This document shows positions 16,931 to 24,772 of a stretch of 64,000 nucleotides of DNA, one piece after another. Position 1 is the stretch's first letter, and each line of letters begins with the position of its first letter. The stretch covers positions 1 through 64,000 of the forward strand of contig NZ_JXSY01000001.1 in the NCBI RefSeq assembly GCF_004329715.1, given 5' to 3'. Both the position numbers and the translations under genes were made by a program. Below the pieces are notes generated by a model, which saw nothing but the letters and a program-made list of their open reading frames with translations, was not told the DNA's origin and searched no databases. Source of the DNA: Bowmanella sp. JS7-9 (GTDB taxonomy: Bacteria > Pseudomonadota > Gammaproteobacteria > Enterobacterales > Alteromonadaceae).

Positions 16931-17683
16931 ATGTACGACACTTACCAGGAAATCTTTTCCCTGCGCGGGAATGCCTATCATGATGCAATGGCCCTCGAGC
17001 CTACCGCCAGAGATGAAGAGTTTCTCAATGCTGTTCGTTTGCTAGACCTTAGTGATGGTGAGGTGCTAGTCGACTTTCCGTCTGGTGGCGGCTATCTGCA
17101 GCAATACCTTCCAGAGTCTGTCCAGCTTATTCAGGGCGAAACCTGCCAATCGTTTTTTGACCAATTAAAACCAGAACAAAGTCATAAGACATTTATGGGG
17201 GACTTTGAGTCAATCCCTTTAGAAAGCGATACTGCTGGGGTATTTATTTGTCTTGCTGCACTTCATCATGTGGTTGATGTTGCGCAATTTTTTTCTGAGG
17301 TAACAAGGGTGTTGCGTAACGATGGACAATTCCTCGTCGCGGATGTTGTTGAAGGCTCGAACATCGCTGAGTTTTTAAATACCTTCGTTGATCAGCACAA
17401 CAGTATGGGACACCACGGCGTTTTTCTGTCTTCTCAAACGCTGCAAATCGCTCAGGAGAAGGGGCTGAAATGCCAGGCGAACGAAGTGATTGATTTTGAC
17501 TGGAAGTTTAGATCTGAGAAAAATATGCTCGACTTTTGTCGCGGTTTATTTGGGCTCGATTTGGCTAACGATGAGCGAATAAAACAAGGTATTCATCGAT
17601 ATCTTGTGCCACGTAAAAAGGGGGAACATTTTTATCTGCGCTGGCAGTTGGCATATATTAAATTCGGTCTGGCCGGAGACTGA
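16931..17683 (+). CDS. Class I SAM-dependent methyltransferase (type 11), substrate unknown
   Basis: The 250-residue protein has the Rossmann methyltransferase layout. Motif I is 'VLVDFPSGGGYLQQYLP' (about residues 43-60), an atypical form where D-F-P-S-G-G-G replaces the usual D-x-G-x-G-x-G. The acidic/post-I region follows, then 'VFICLAALHHVVDVAQFFSEVTRVLRNDGQFLVADV' (about 110-145), typical of methyltransferase 11. The ATG at 16931 is preceded by GGAGG at eight bases; an upstream TTG would add six residues. The stop codon is one base from the start of the ATP-grasp gene, so the two are probably one operon. The substrate cannot be inferred from the sequence. Confidence 0.82.
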   Translation: MYDTYQEIFSLRGNAYHDAMALEPTARDEEFLNAVRLLDLSDGEVLVDFPSGGGYLQQYLPESVQLIQGETCQSFFDQLKPEQSHKTFMGDFESIPLESDTAGVFICLAALHHVVDVAQFFSEVTRVLRNDGQFLVADVVEGSNIAEFLNTFVDQHNSMGHHGVFLSSQTLQIAQEKGLKCQANEVIDFDWKFRSEKNMLDFCRGLFGLDLANDERIKQGIHRYLVPRKKGEHFYLRWQLAYIKFGLAGD

Positions 17684-17684
17684 C

Positions 17685-18740
17685 ATGTATTCACTGCGAC
17701 AGTGGTGGAAGTTTGCGAAGCAAATTAACCACCAATATAACGTAAGTATTTTGCGGATGTTGCTGGAAAACATAGTTCTGTATTGCTTCAGAGGCGTAGG
17801 ACCACGCTATTATTTTGAGGCTCAAATTTGGCAACCTCAGCTAAATTGGCACGATAAATTGTCATATTCGGACTCGCGAGGCTACAAGACCTTGCTCGCG
17901 GAGTTGAACCCACCTGCATATCGTAAAATTTCCCAGCATAAAGTCGTGGAAAAAGCCGTATTGCAACTCAACGGTATTCCTGTCGCACCTTTCATTGGTT
18001 TTTTTCACCCCTCACGAGGAATTGAACACAATGGACAGACGCTCAACAATCGTCAGACACTGCATAAACTGCTTTCAGCACATAATGGACAGCGAATTGT
18101 ATTCAAATTAGTTGAGGGGTGGGGAGGACATGGCATGTCTGTAATTATTCCGCTCGAGGTGAACCATCAGTTACAAATCAAAGACGTGAAACTTAATACT
18201 TTTTCAGCGTTTGACGTATGGTTCTCGCAATTAACTGTGCCCCAAGACGGCCTGGTTCTGGAAGAGTATGTAGAACAACATTCTCAAATGGCGCGCCTTA
18301 ATCCTGACTCTGTAAATACGTTGCGTGTATGGGTTAAGTTAGTCAATAACATACCGCAAATAGTGGGAACAATTGTAAGAATTGGTCGGGCTGGTAGTTT
18401 GGTCGATAACGCCTCCCAAGGTGGCTTCATCGCCAGAGTAGTGCAGGACACAGGTATAATAGATCAAGCGATGAGTTGTGATATTGTGCCTGTTGTATAT
18501 CAAACCCATCCTGATAGTGGCATCAAACTGTCAGGCACAGAGATTCCATTTTGGCACGAATCCATGAGCCTCGCTAAGCGCGCTTTACTTGCCTTTCCGG
18601 AAATGAAATTTACAGGGCTGGATATCGCTATTACCGCTGATGGCCCCCTGGTGATTGAGCTCAACCTCGAACCAGACAAGGTGACCGCCAGAAATTTTGG
18701 TAAGTCGCTTAAACAGCTATTGGATGTTAATGCTAATTAA
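17685..18740 (+). CDS. ATP-grasp protein of the sugar-transfer-associated type
   Basis: This 351-residue protein matches the 'ATPgrasp_ST' family. Visible motifs are a nucleotide-binding lysine segment with glycine-rich loop 'IVFKLVEGWGGHGMSVI' (about 144-160), 'LVLEEYVEQHSQMARLNPDSVNTLRVWV', 'VDNASQGGFIARV' and the metal-binding end 'GLDIAITADGPLVIELNLEPD'. ATP-grasp enzymes ligate a carboxylate to an amine or thiol through an acyl phosphate. Members of this subfamily lie in sugar and envelope clusters, but the reaction is unknown. A GGAG sequence sits seven bases before the ATG at 17685. Partner: the methyltransferase directly upstream. The last four bases overlap the convergent PepSY gene. 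Confidence 0.8.
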   Translation: MYSLRQWWKFAKQINHQYNVSILRMLLENIVLYCFRGVGPRYYFEAQIWQPQLNWHDKLSYSDSRGYKTLLAELNPPAYRKISQHKVVEKAVLQLNGIPVAPFIGFFHPSRGIEHNGQTLNNRQTLHKLLSAHNGQRIVFKLVEGWGGHGMSVIIPLEVNHQLQIKDVKLNTFSAFDVWFSQLTVPQDGLVLEEYVEQHSQMARLNPDSVNTLRVWVKLVNNIPQIVGTIVRIGRAGSLVDNASQGGFIARVVQDTGIIDQAMSCDIVPVVYQTHPDSGIKLSGTEIPFWHESMSLAKRALLAFPEMKFTGLDIAITADGPLVIELNLEPDKVTARNFGKSLKQLLDVNAN

Positions 18741-19276
18741 ATCGCCGCGAATAATACGAAAAGCAGAATGCCCGCAGCCGTAAAGCTCAGGGTTTGATTT
18801 TTCATACTCGCCATCTTTAACCCAAGCCATAGGCCGGTCAGCAATACAATCACTAATCCCAAAGCCAATAGCTGTTGCAAAATCCGGAAGAGTCCCGGCC
18901 CATGGCCTTTATGCAATTCAACGATGGACGCAATTAAGTCCGGGCTGCGTGGCGTAATCAGTAAATCATTCCCTTGTTGTTCAATGATGAAATGATCGCG
19001 GCTGGTCGGCCGTGTTTGCCAACGTGTGCCTGCGCCCTTAAGATATTCAAAATCCGCATCCAGGCCCACCTGCATGAAGACATCGCGAATTTGCTGTTCG
19101 CGCAGATGTTCATCGTTCGCAAGTTGGATATTGTTAAGTTGCACTGGGTCACCGGATGTAACGTTGCCTTTGATACCCAACAAATACAAACCACCTGAAA
19201 TTGCCATAATCAGCAAAATTGGGGCAAAAAAAGCTGCTAGGTACAGGTGTAATGCGACCAAGGTTTTTCGCGACAT
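18737..19276 (-). CDS. PepSY-associated inner-membrane protein
   Basis: A 179-residue membrane protein of the PepSY-associated TM family. A first helix (about residues 9-32, 'LHLYLAAFFAPILLIMAISGGLYLL') leads into a periplasmic region of about 90 residues containing 'ELHKGHGPGLFRILQQLLALGLVIVLLTGLWLG', where the second helix begins. A third hydrophobic stretch closes the protein (about 160-179). Relatives accompany iron-siderophore uptake and reduction systems. A good Fur box lies 68 bp upstream, so iron repression is expected. The function, probably ferric reduction or heme/iron handling at the membrane, is inferred from family and regulation only. Confidence 0.75.
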   Translation of the reverse strand: MSRKTLVALHLYLAAFFAPILLIMAISGGLYLLGIKGNVTSGDPVQLNNIQLANDEHLREQQIRDVFMQVGLDADFEYLKGAGTRWQTRPTSRDHFIIEQQGNDLLITPRSPDLIASIVELHKGHGPGLFRILQQLLALGLVIVLLTGLWLGLKMASMKNQTLSFTAAGILLFVLFAAI

Positions 19277-19343
19277 ATTTAGTGAGTTCCTAATAATAAT
19301 TTAAGGAAGCACAGCTTACCGTTTCACTCTTACCTTATGCAAA

Positions 19344-19358
19344 TGATAATTACTCTCA
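19344..19358. promoter_or_regulatory. Fur box
   Basis: TGATAATTACTCTCA matches the 7-1-7 Fur consensus TGATAATNATTATCA at 12 of 14 specified positions, and is embedded in AAATGA...TCATTT arms (19341-19361). It lies between the leftward PepSY gene and the rightward four-helix protein gene and could control either. Confidence 0.75.
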
Positions 19359-19515
19359 TTTGTGGGGGTGTTATCCCTAAAATATTTCCAATCTATTGTA
19401 ATTATGACATGGCAGTTTGTACTAAATGTTCATAACTATCTGTAATTAAATGAAAAAAATTATGGAATGGGGTTTGCGTCTCAGATTGGGTCAATTTCTT
19501 TAAAAGGAGAAAAAT

Positions 19516-19974
19516 ATGAGTTCCGCTCACTACAATATTGAAGCCGTCTCGTCTTTGGTACATGTATTAAACAGCGGCATCGACTTTTATCGGGAAGCGA
19601 AAGAGAAGGTCGCAGACAGTCAAACCCAGCCTTATTTTGACCGGATGATTTCCCGTCGTGAGATGGTTAAACAGTTATTGACCCCATACGCCAAAGCGGA
19701 GACAGGGGATTTCAAGGCTCTGGATACGGGAAGTAATTTCGCGCTCGAGGCGCGCCATTGGCATACCACGATTCTGGCGAAAATTGCGTCTGACGAACAG
19801 CATACCTGGGTAAGCCAGCTGGAAGAGGTGGAAGATAAAACCCTGGAAAAATTTGATGAAGTTATCGCCCAGGGTCAATCGGTTGCCTGTGAAGCAGCGC
19901 TGCAAAAAGGCAGGGAGCTAATGCAATCCTGCCATGATCAGATGCTTAGTTTGCAGAAGGCCACTAAGCATTAA
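19516..19974 (+). CDS. PA2169-family four-helix-bundle protein (DUF2383)
   Basis: A 152-residue, cytoplasmic, nearly all-helical protein of the PA2169/DUF2383 group. Ferritin-like family patterns are visible: 'VHVLNSGIDFYREAKEKVAD' (helix 1), 'PYFDRMISRREMVKQLL' (helix 2), 'LEARHWHTTILAKIASDEQHTWVSQLEEVED' (helix 3) and 'LQKGRELMQSCHDQMLSLQ' (helix 4). The protein lacks a complete di-iron E-x-x-H set that I can identify with confidence. Function is unknown; relatives are often stress-associated. AAAAGGAG lies seven bases before the ATG. A Fur box lies 160 bp upstream, so regulation by iron is possible but more likely belongs to the PepSY gene. Confidence 0.8.
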   Translation: MSSAHYNIEAVSSLVHVLNSGIDFYREAKEKVADSQTQPYFDRMISRREMVKQLLTPYAKAETGDFKALDTGSNFALEARHWHTTILAKIASDEQHTWVSQLEEVEDKTLEKFDEVIAQGQSVACEAALQKGRELMQSCHDQMLSLQKATKH

Positions 19975-20008
19975 TTTCCTGTGGTAAAGGTAGACCACCA
20001 GATCCGCT

Positions 20009-20749
20009 TTACTGCGCGTTCAGTGACTGGCCGTTCTGGTCTTTACTGATGTCACTTAGCAGATAAAGGTACAGCGGCATAATCTCGTCGGCGGTAGGTA
20101 ACTTCTCAGCATTCTCAGCCGGGTAGGCTTTGGAGCGCATGGCTGTGCGTGTCGCACCCGGATTAATTGCATTAAAACGCATAGTGGAATTGGAGAATTC
20201 GTCCGCCAGTGTTTGCATCAGGCCTTCCACGGCGAATTTAGACACGGCGTAGCTTCCCCAAAAAGCGCGCCCTTTGCGCCCGACGCTGGACGTGGTGAAT
20301 ACCACTGAAGCCGCAGCTGATGCTTCAAGTGCTGGTAGTAAGGCTTGCACCATCAAAAAGTTACTGGTGACGTTTACCTGCATTACATTCGCCCATTCTT
20401 CCTGAGGGATGTCTTCAAACGGGCGCAATTTACCTAAAATACCGGCATTGAGCAGTAGGCCATCTAAACGCCCAAACTGATCCATAATAGTGGCATTTAA
20501 GCCCTGATAATGGGTTAGCGTAGCTCCTTGTAAGTCCATCGGCACGATGGCAGGCTCCGGATGTCCTGCAGCGACGATCTCGTCATACACAGCTTCAAGC
20601 TTTTTAACTGTTTTACCCAACAGAATAACTGTGGCGCCATGCGCCGCTGCATGCACTGCTGCTGCTCGACCAATTCCGTCACCCGCACCGGTGATCAGGA
20701 TAATTTTATTTATTAGCGCGTCTGGCTGAATTTGCGGATACATAGTCAT
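20009..20749 (-). CDS. yciK: YciK family short-chain dehydrogenase/reductase
   Basis: A 246-residue NAD(P)-dependent oxidoreductase of the classical SDR fold. The coenzyme motif is TGAGDGIG (about residues 20-27), and 'LDGLLLNAGILG' corresponds to the NNAG strand. The catalytic Ser is in 'VVFTTSSVGRKGRAFWGSYAVSK', with Tyr and Lys in YAVSK. The E. coli homologue YciK has no firmly established substrate. In E. coli yciK lies next to sohB and topA, and the same genes occur in this order here with insertions. The convergent neighbour is the four-helix protein gene. Confidence 0.92.
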   Translation of the reverse strand: MTMYPQIQPDALINKIILITGAGDGIGRAAAVHAAAHGATVILLGKTVKKLEAVYDEIVAAGHPEPAIVPMDLQGATLTHYQGLNATIMDQFGRLDGLLLNAGILGKLRPFEDIPQEEWANVMQVNVTSNFLMVQALLPALEASAAASVVFTTSSVGRKGRAFWGSYAVSKFAVEGLMQTLADEFSNSTMRFNAINPGATRTAMRSKAYPAENAEKLPTADEIMPLYLYLLSDISKDQNGQSLNAQ

Positions 20750-20899
20750 TTTAATTCTGTAAAAAACCGAAAGGCGGATTCTACCAAAAGCCTTGTAGTA
20801 GCAGGGAAAAATTTATGTTGTTAATAAGTCTTACAAACAGTTAACAAACCTTTGCAAAAATTTTTCAAACTCAATAAGATGGCACCAATGTCAACTGGT

Positions 20900-20911
20900 C
20901 GTACATGTACG
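20900..20911. promoter_or_regulatory. Operator-like palindrome upstream of the VolA-type lipase
   Basis: CGTACATGTACG is a perfect 12-bp palindrome lying within a longer dyad (ACTG...CAGT, 20895-20915), about 75 bp before the lipase start. It resembles fatty-acid-regulator half-sites (GTACA/TGTAC) but with a different spacing. Confidence 0.4.
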
Positions 20912-20987
20912 TACAGTGCCATACAGGAACAATACACTGTGATGGTCATGACGGCTGATAATTATAAAAAGGATCCTGGGAGTCATA

Positions 20988-23564
20988 ATGAAAAAACTGA
21001 TCTTAAGCTCCACCATAGCAGCGGTTTTAGGATTAACCGGTTGTGGTGGCGGTGAAACACTGGCGGACAAACAAAAAGAGGCATCAGCATCAGAAGCGGT
21101 GCCGTTTACGCGCGTAGTGTTTGACCCGTCAAACAGTGACCTGAATATTCCAAATGATCTGCTGGTGATCCCAAAGGGCAACCTTTTTGACTTCACACTG
21201 AATATTCTGGCCGATGAAGTCGTAGACCCAGCAGACCCGCAATATGCTCTGGGTGCACTGGATGGCTGGTCGACTCAACATCCATTTTCTATGCGCTTTA
21301 CTGTTGCTGCTGGTGTTGAAATTGATGCCGTAACAGCCGCAGCACCTGGTTCAATCCGCATTTATGAAGCAGAGCAAGTACTGGAGAGCGATGAGGCCAT
21401 TTGTCAGGCTATTGCTGCTGAGGTTCAGGCTCCGGGCTTGCCTTGTTTGCTGCATGACGAGTTGCAGTTTGGCGTAGACTTCGTTACGCAGAAATCGTCT
21501 GCCAACACTATGAGCATTGTACCACTCAAGCCTCTTAAGCCGGGTCAGGGATATGTAATTGTTGTTACCACCGACCTGAAAGACTCTTTGGGCCGTGATG
21601 TCGTAGGTTCTACGACCTGGGAATTGGTAAAACAGGATCCTACTGCTTATCCATTGGGTTCAGATGCGCAAAAGCAACTTCAGCAAATTGTTGATTTCTT
21701 TGTAACATTGCTCGACGGCAAAGGCTTGTCTCGCGATGATGTTTCTTACGCAGCTTACTTCACCACGCAATCTGCCGGTACCGTATTAAGCACAGTTAAG
21801 TCATTGAATGTTGCGCCTTATGCACAAGCATTTGGTCAAGCTTACGCCGCAACAGGCAGCCCAACACAAGCTTATCTGGCTGCCCGAGAATATCTGCCGG
21901 AAGTTGCCGTGACTGATTATGTAGTGCCGGATGTGTTCACTGCATTTGCGGCGCAAGGCATTATTACAACCGAACAAATTCAAGGTTTGGCGGCTATCGG
22001 CATCACTGGCTGTAATGCTGCTCAATTCCAGGCAGCATTTGGCACTGGTAATGCACAGGTTATTGCTGCTGCATCAGGTGTAATGCCACACTGTGCTGCA
22101 CAGATGCGTGCTGGCTCTATCAACCTGCCATATTACCTGAGTAAAGAAAATCCATTAGGTGACTGGTGGCGCAGCGCCTGTACCAGCGGTGCACAACTGC
22201 AAGCGATGGGTGCAGAAGCTGTTGGCGGTTTAATTGCTGCAGGTGCGGTAGGGGCTAACAATAATTTATGTCAATTAGCCAGTGATGGGCAGTTGTTTGA
22301 CTTGAATCTGGCTGCAGTTGGTATCGATGATCCACGTAACCTGACGCGTTTTGCGCCAATCCCAGCAGCAACGACTGTTGACAATATTCCGGTACAAATC
22401 ACTGTGCCAGATACTGCATTCCTGTCGTTATACAATCAGGCACCAACCACAATGCCTGCGACTGGCTGGCCTGTCGTGATTCTGCAACATGGTATTACGT
22501 CCAAGAAAGAAGATATGCTGGCCATTACCGGCGCATTGAGTCTTGCTGGTTTCGCCACGATTGCTATCGACCATCCATTGCACGGTGCACGTGGCGTGGT
22601 AGCAACAGATACCAATGGTGTTGAGCGTGAAATTAACGCGTCTACCATGTCTGCCACTGACTATATGAACTTAGCCAGTCTGCTGACAACACGTGATAAC
22701 GTGCGTCAGAGTATCTCTGATATTCTGGGTCTGCGTTTAGGTATCCATAACGTTGATGATGGCAGTACAGGTGGAACCATGCTGGATGCTAACAACGTGT
22801 ATTTTGTTGGTCACTCACTTGGTGCGATTACGGGTACCAGTGCAGTTGCCCTTGCTAACACCACAATGGGTGAAACGCTGGGAGTGTTCGACGGATTGTA
22901 CGCAATGAAAGCGACCACTCTGGCAATGCCAGGTGGCAGCGTAGCGGCTTTCCTGTTTGATTCAGGTGCGTTTGGTAACTTAGTCAAAGGCTCACTGGTG
23001 GCTGCACAAAGCGCTGATTTCCGTGCGGCACTGGGTGCTTATATGCAAGCCAATGGCATTGCTAATCAGGAGCAAGCGATTTCAGTGTTCTTCCCACTAT
23101 TCTTTAATAGCTTAAGTGCGGCAGAGCAGGCTGAAATTAGTGCAGTGTTCCAAAGCTTCTCGTTCGCAGCTCAGACTGTTACTGATGCAGGTGACCCGAA
23201 CAACTATGCTGGCATGTTAGCCGCCACAGAAACGCCGGTACATTTGATCGAAGTAGTCGGCGGCAATGATGACAATGATGGTGGCACCTGGAAGTCCGAT
23301 CAGGTTATTCCGAATCAAGGCAGCATTCCACTTGCTGGTACAGAGCCTCTGGCAGCGTTAATTGGTTTGTCGTCAGTTAGTACTACAACACCAGGTAGCG
23401 GTATTGTGCGCTTCCTGGAAGGTACTCACAGTTCGATTCTGGATCCGGGTCCGAGCCTTGCTGCAACGGCAGAAATGCAGAAGCAAACAGCTGGCTTTAT
23501 GCAGTCAACTAATGCAGGTCAGGCAACGATTGTTGTGACAGACACCACAGTGGTTAAACAATAA
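20988..23564 (+). CDS. VolA/Pla-1-type surface lipoprotein lipase
   Basis: An 858-residue lipoprotein related to Vibrio VolA, a surface-exposed lysophospholipase that releases fatty acids from host or environmental lipids. The signal peptide ends with the lipobox LTGC (Cys 19), followed by GGGE. The N-terminal lipase region opens with 'VVFDPSNSDLNIPNDLLVIPKGNLFDFTLNI', characteristic of this family. The alpha/beta-hydrolase core is C-terminal: 'VVILQHGITSKKEDM', nucleophile elbow GHSLG (Ser 610), and a likely His in 'EGTHSSILDPG'. It lies between yciK and sohB, an insertion into the E. coli-like order. Regulation by fatty acids is possible given the upstream palindrome. Confidence 0.9.
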   Translation: MKKLILSSTIAAVLGLTGCGGGETLADKQKEASASEAVPFTRVVFDPSNSDLNIPNDLLVIPKGNLFDFTLNILADEVVDPADPQYALGALDGWSTQHPFSMRFTVAAGVEIDAVTAAAPGSIRIYEAEQVLESDEAICQAIAAEVQAPGLPCLLHDELQFGVDFVTQKSSANTMSIVPLKPLKPGQGYVIVVTTDLKDSLGRDVVGSTTWELVKQDPTAYPLGSDAQKQLQQIVDFFVTLLDGKGLSRDDVSYAAYFTTQSAGTVLSTVKSLNVAPYAQAFGQAYAATGSPTQAYLAAREYLPEVAVTDYVVPDVFTAFAAQGIITTEQIQGLAAIGITGCNAAQFQAAFGTGNAQVIAAASGVMPHCAAQMRAGSINLPYYLSKENPLGDWWRSACTSGAQLQAMGAEAVGGLIAAGAVGANNNLCQLASDGQLFDLNLAAVGIDDPRNLTRFAPIPAATTVDNIPVQITVPDTAFLSLYNQAPTTMPATGWPVVILQHGITSKKEDMLAITGALSLAGFATIAIDHPLHGARGVVATDTNGVEREINASTMSATDYMNLASLLTTRDNVRQSISDILGLRLGIHNVDDGSTGGTMLDANNVYFVGHSLGAITGTSAVALANTTMGETLGVFDGLYAMKATTLAMPGGSVAAFLFDSGAFGNLVKGSLVAAQSADFRAALGAYMQANGIANQEQAISVFFPLFFNSLSAAEQAEISAVFQSFSFAAQTVTDAGDPNNYAGMLAATETPVHLIEVVGGNDDNDGGTWKSDQVIPNQGSIPLAGTEPLAALIGLSSVSTTTPGSGIVRFLEGTHSSILDPGPSLAATAEMQKQTAGFMQSTNAGQATIVVTDTTVVKQ

Positions 23565-23584
23565 TTGCCGCTTGTTAATGAAAT

Positions 23585-23615
23585 AAAAAAGCCAGGTTGA
23601 TGCCTGGCTTTTTTT
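23585..23615 (+). terminator. Rho-independent terminator after the lipase gene
   Basis: GCCAGG-TTGATG-CCTGGC flanked by A6 and T7, 20 bp after the stop codon. Confidence 0.93.
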
Positions 23616-23659
23616 ATGCGCCAATGTCCCCATATAAGAGCAAACTGTTGTTGGAGTAG

Positions 23660-24703
23660 ATGAACTTGGAATTTTTATACGAATACGGACTGTTTTTGGC
23701 CAAAGCCGCCACACTGGTGGTCGCCATCTTGTTGGTGGTTGGCGTGATTATGGGCATGGCGATGCGCCAGCGTAAGCACAAAGGCGAACTGGAAATAACC
23801 TGTATTTCAGACAAATTGGACGATGTGCGCGACCATATGCAGGCTGAGCTGCTTAGTAAAGATGAGCTGAAAAAGCTGCACAAAGAGGAAAAGAAGGCTG
23901 AGAAAGCCAAGCAGAAACAAAGCAAAAATCAACCAGATGACACCCGTCAGCCTGTGTTGTATGTCATCGATTTCAATGGCTCAATGGATGCGCATGAGGT
24001 AGAGGGTCTGCGCGAAGAAATCACCGCGATTTTATCTGTAGCCACTTCGCAGGATGAAGTGCTGGTGAAAGTGGAAAGTGGTGGTGGCGTCGTGCATGGC
24101 TACGGGTTAGCGGCATCTCAATTACAGCGTTTGCGTGATGCGAACATCAAGTTAACCGTGTCAGTGGATAAAGTAGCTGCCAGCGGCGGCTATATGATGG
24201 CTTGTGTGGCCAACGAAATCATCAGCGCGCCGTTTGCCATAATTGGTTCAATTGGCGTGATTGCGCAGTTGCCAAACTTTAATAAGCTGTTGAAGCATAA
24301 CCACATAGAGTTTGAACAGCATACGGCGGGTGAGTTTAAACGCACTTTGACGGTGTTTGGTGAGAATACTGAGCAGGGCAGAGAGAAGTTCCGCGAAGAG
24401 CTGGAAAGCGTACATGGTATGTTCAAGTCGTTTGTTGCCGAGCACCGCCCAACGCTCGATATTGCATCCGTCGCCACTGGCGAGTATTGGTACGGCAACA
24501 AAGCGAAAGAGCTTGGATTAGTCGATGTAATTGGTACCTCTGATGATTACCTGATTAACGCCAGTAAATCAGCGCGGGTGTATCAGGTGAAATACTCCCT
24601 GAAGAAAAATCTGGCAGAGAAATTAGCAAACTCCGCTTCTTTGACCGTGCAAAGTGTATTCAATCGCTTGTGGTCTTTGGGACGTACCGCCTTTAACGGC
24701 TAG
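23660..24703 (+). CDS. sohB: Inner-membrane serine protease SohB
   Basis: SohB is a signal-peptide-peptidase-like (S49) protease of the inner membrane. The 347-residue protein starts with a transmembrane helix (about residues 8-32). A charged coiled-coil-like stretch follows (about 75-95). The S49 core contains 'VLVKVESGGGVVHGYGLAASQLQ' and the nucleophile Ser in 'VDKVAASGGYMMACVA'. The general-base Lys sits in 'AGEFKRTLTVFGENTEQGREKF'. Start: ATG at 23660 with GGAG nearby (TTGGAGTAGATG). The length matches E. coli SohB. Terminators on both sides indicate its own transcription unit. Confidence 0.94.
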   Translation: MNLEFLYEYGLFLAKAATLVVAILLVVGVIMGMAMRQRKHKGELEITCISDKLDDVRDHMQAELLSKDELKKLHKEEKKAEKAKQKQSKNQPDDTRQPVLYVIDFNGSMDAHEVEGLREEITAILSVATSQDEVLVKVESGGGVVHGYGLAASQLQRLRDANIKLTVSVDKVAASGGYMMACVANEIISAPFAIIGSIGVIAQLPNFNKLLKHNHIEFEQHTAGEFKRTLTVFGENTEQGREKFREELESVHGMFKSFVAEHRPTLDIASVATGEYWYGNKAKELGLVDVIGTSDDYLINASKSARVYQVKYSLKKNLAEKLANSASLTVQSVFNRLWSLGRTAFNG

Positions 24704-24724
24704 TGCGTTTTCATGAACGTGTAT

Positions 24725-24751
24725 AAAAAAGCCCGGATATCCGGGCTTTTT
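24725..24751. terminator. Bidirectional terminator between sohB and the DAACS transporter
   Basis: GCCCGGATATCCGGGC with flanking A and T runs; the two genes converge on it. Confidence 0.95.
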
Positions 24752-24772
24752 GTGTTTTAAACATTTAGCTAG

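Noticed and set aside
23611-23635. CCCCATAT resembling a sigma-32 -10 element upstream of sohB
   Set aside because: The expected CTTGAA at 14 bp is CTTTTT, which belongs to the preceding terminator T run, so the match is probably accidental.
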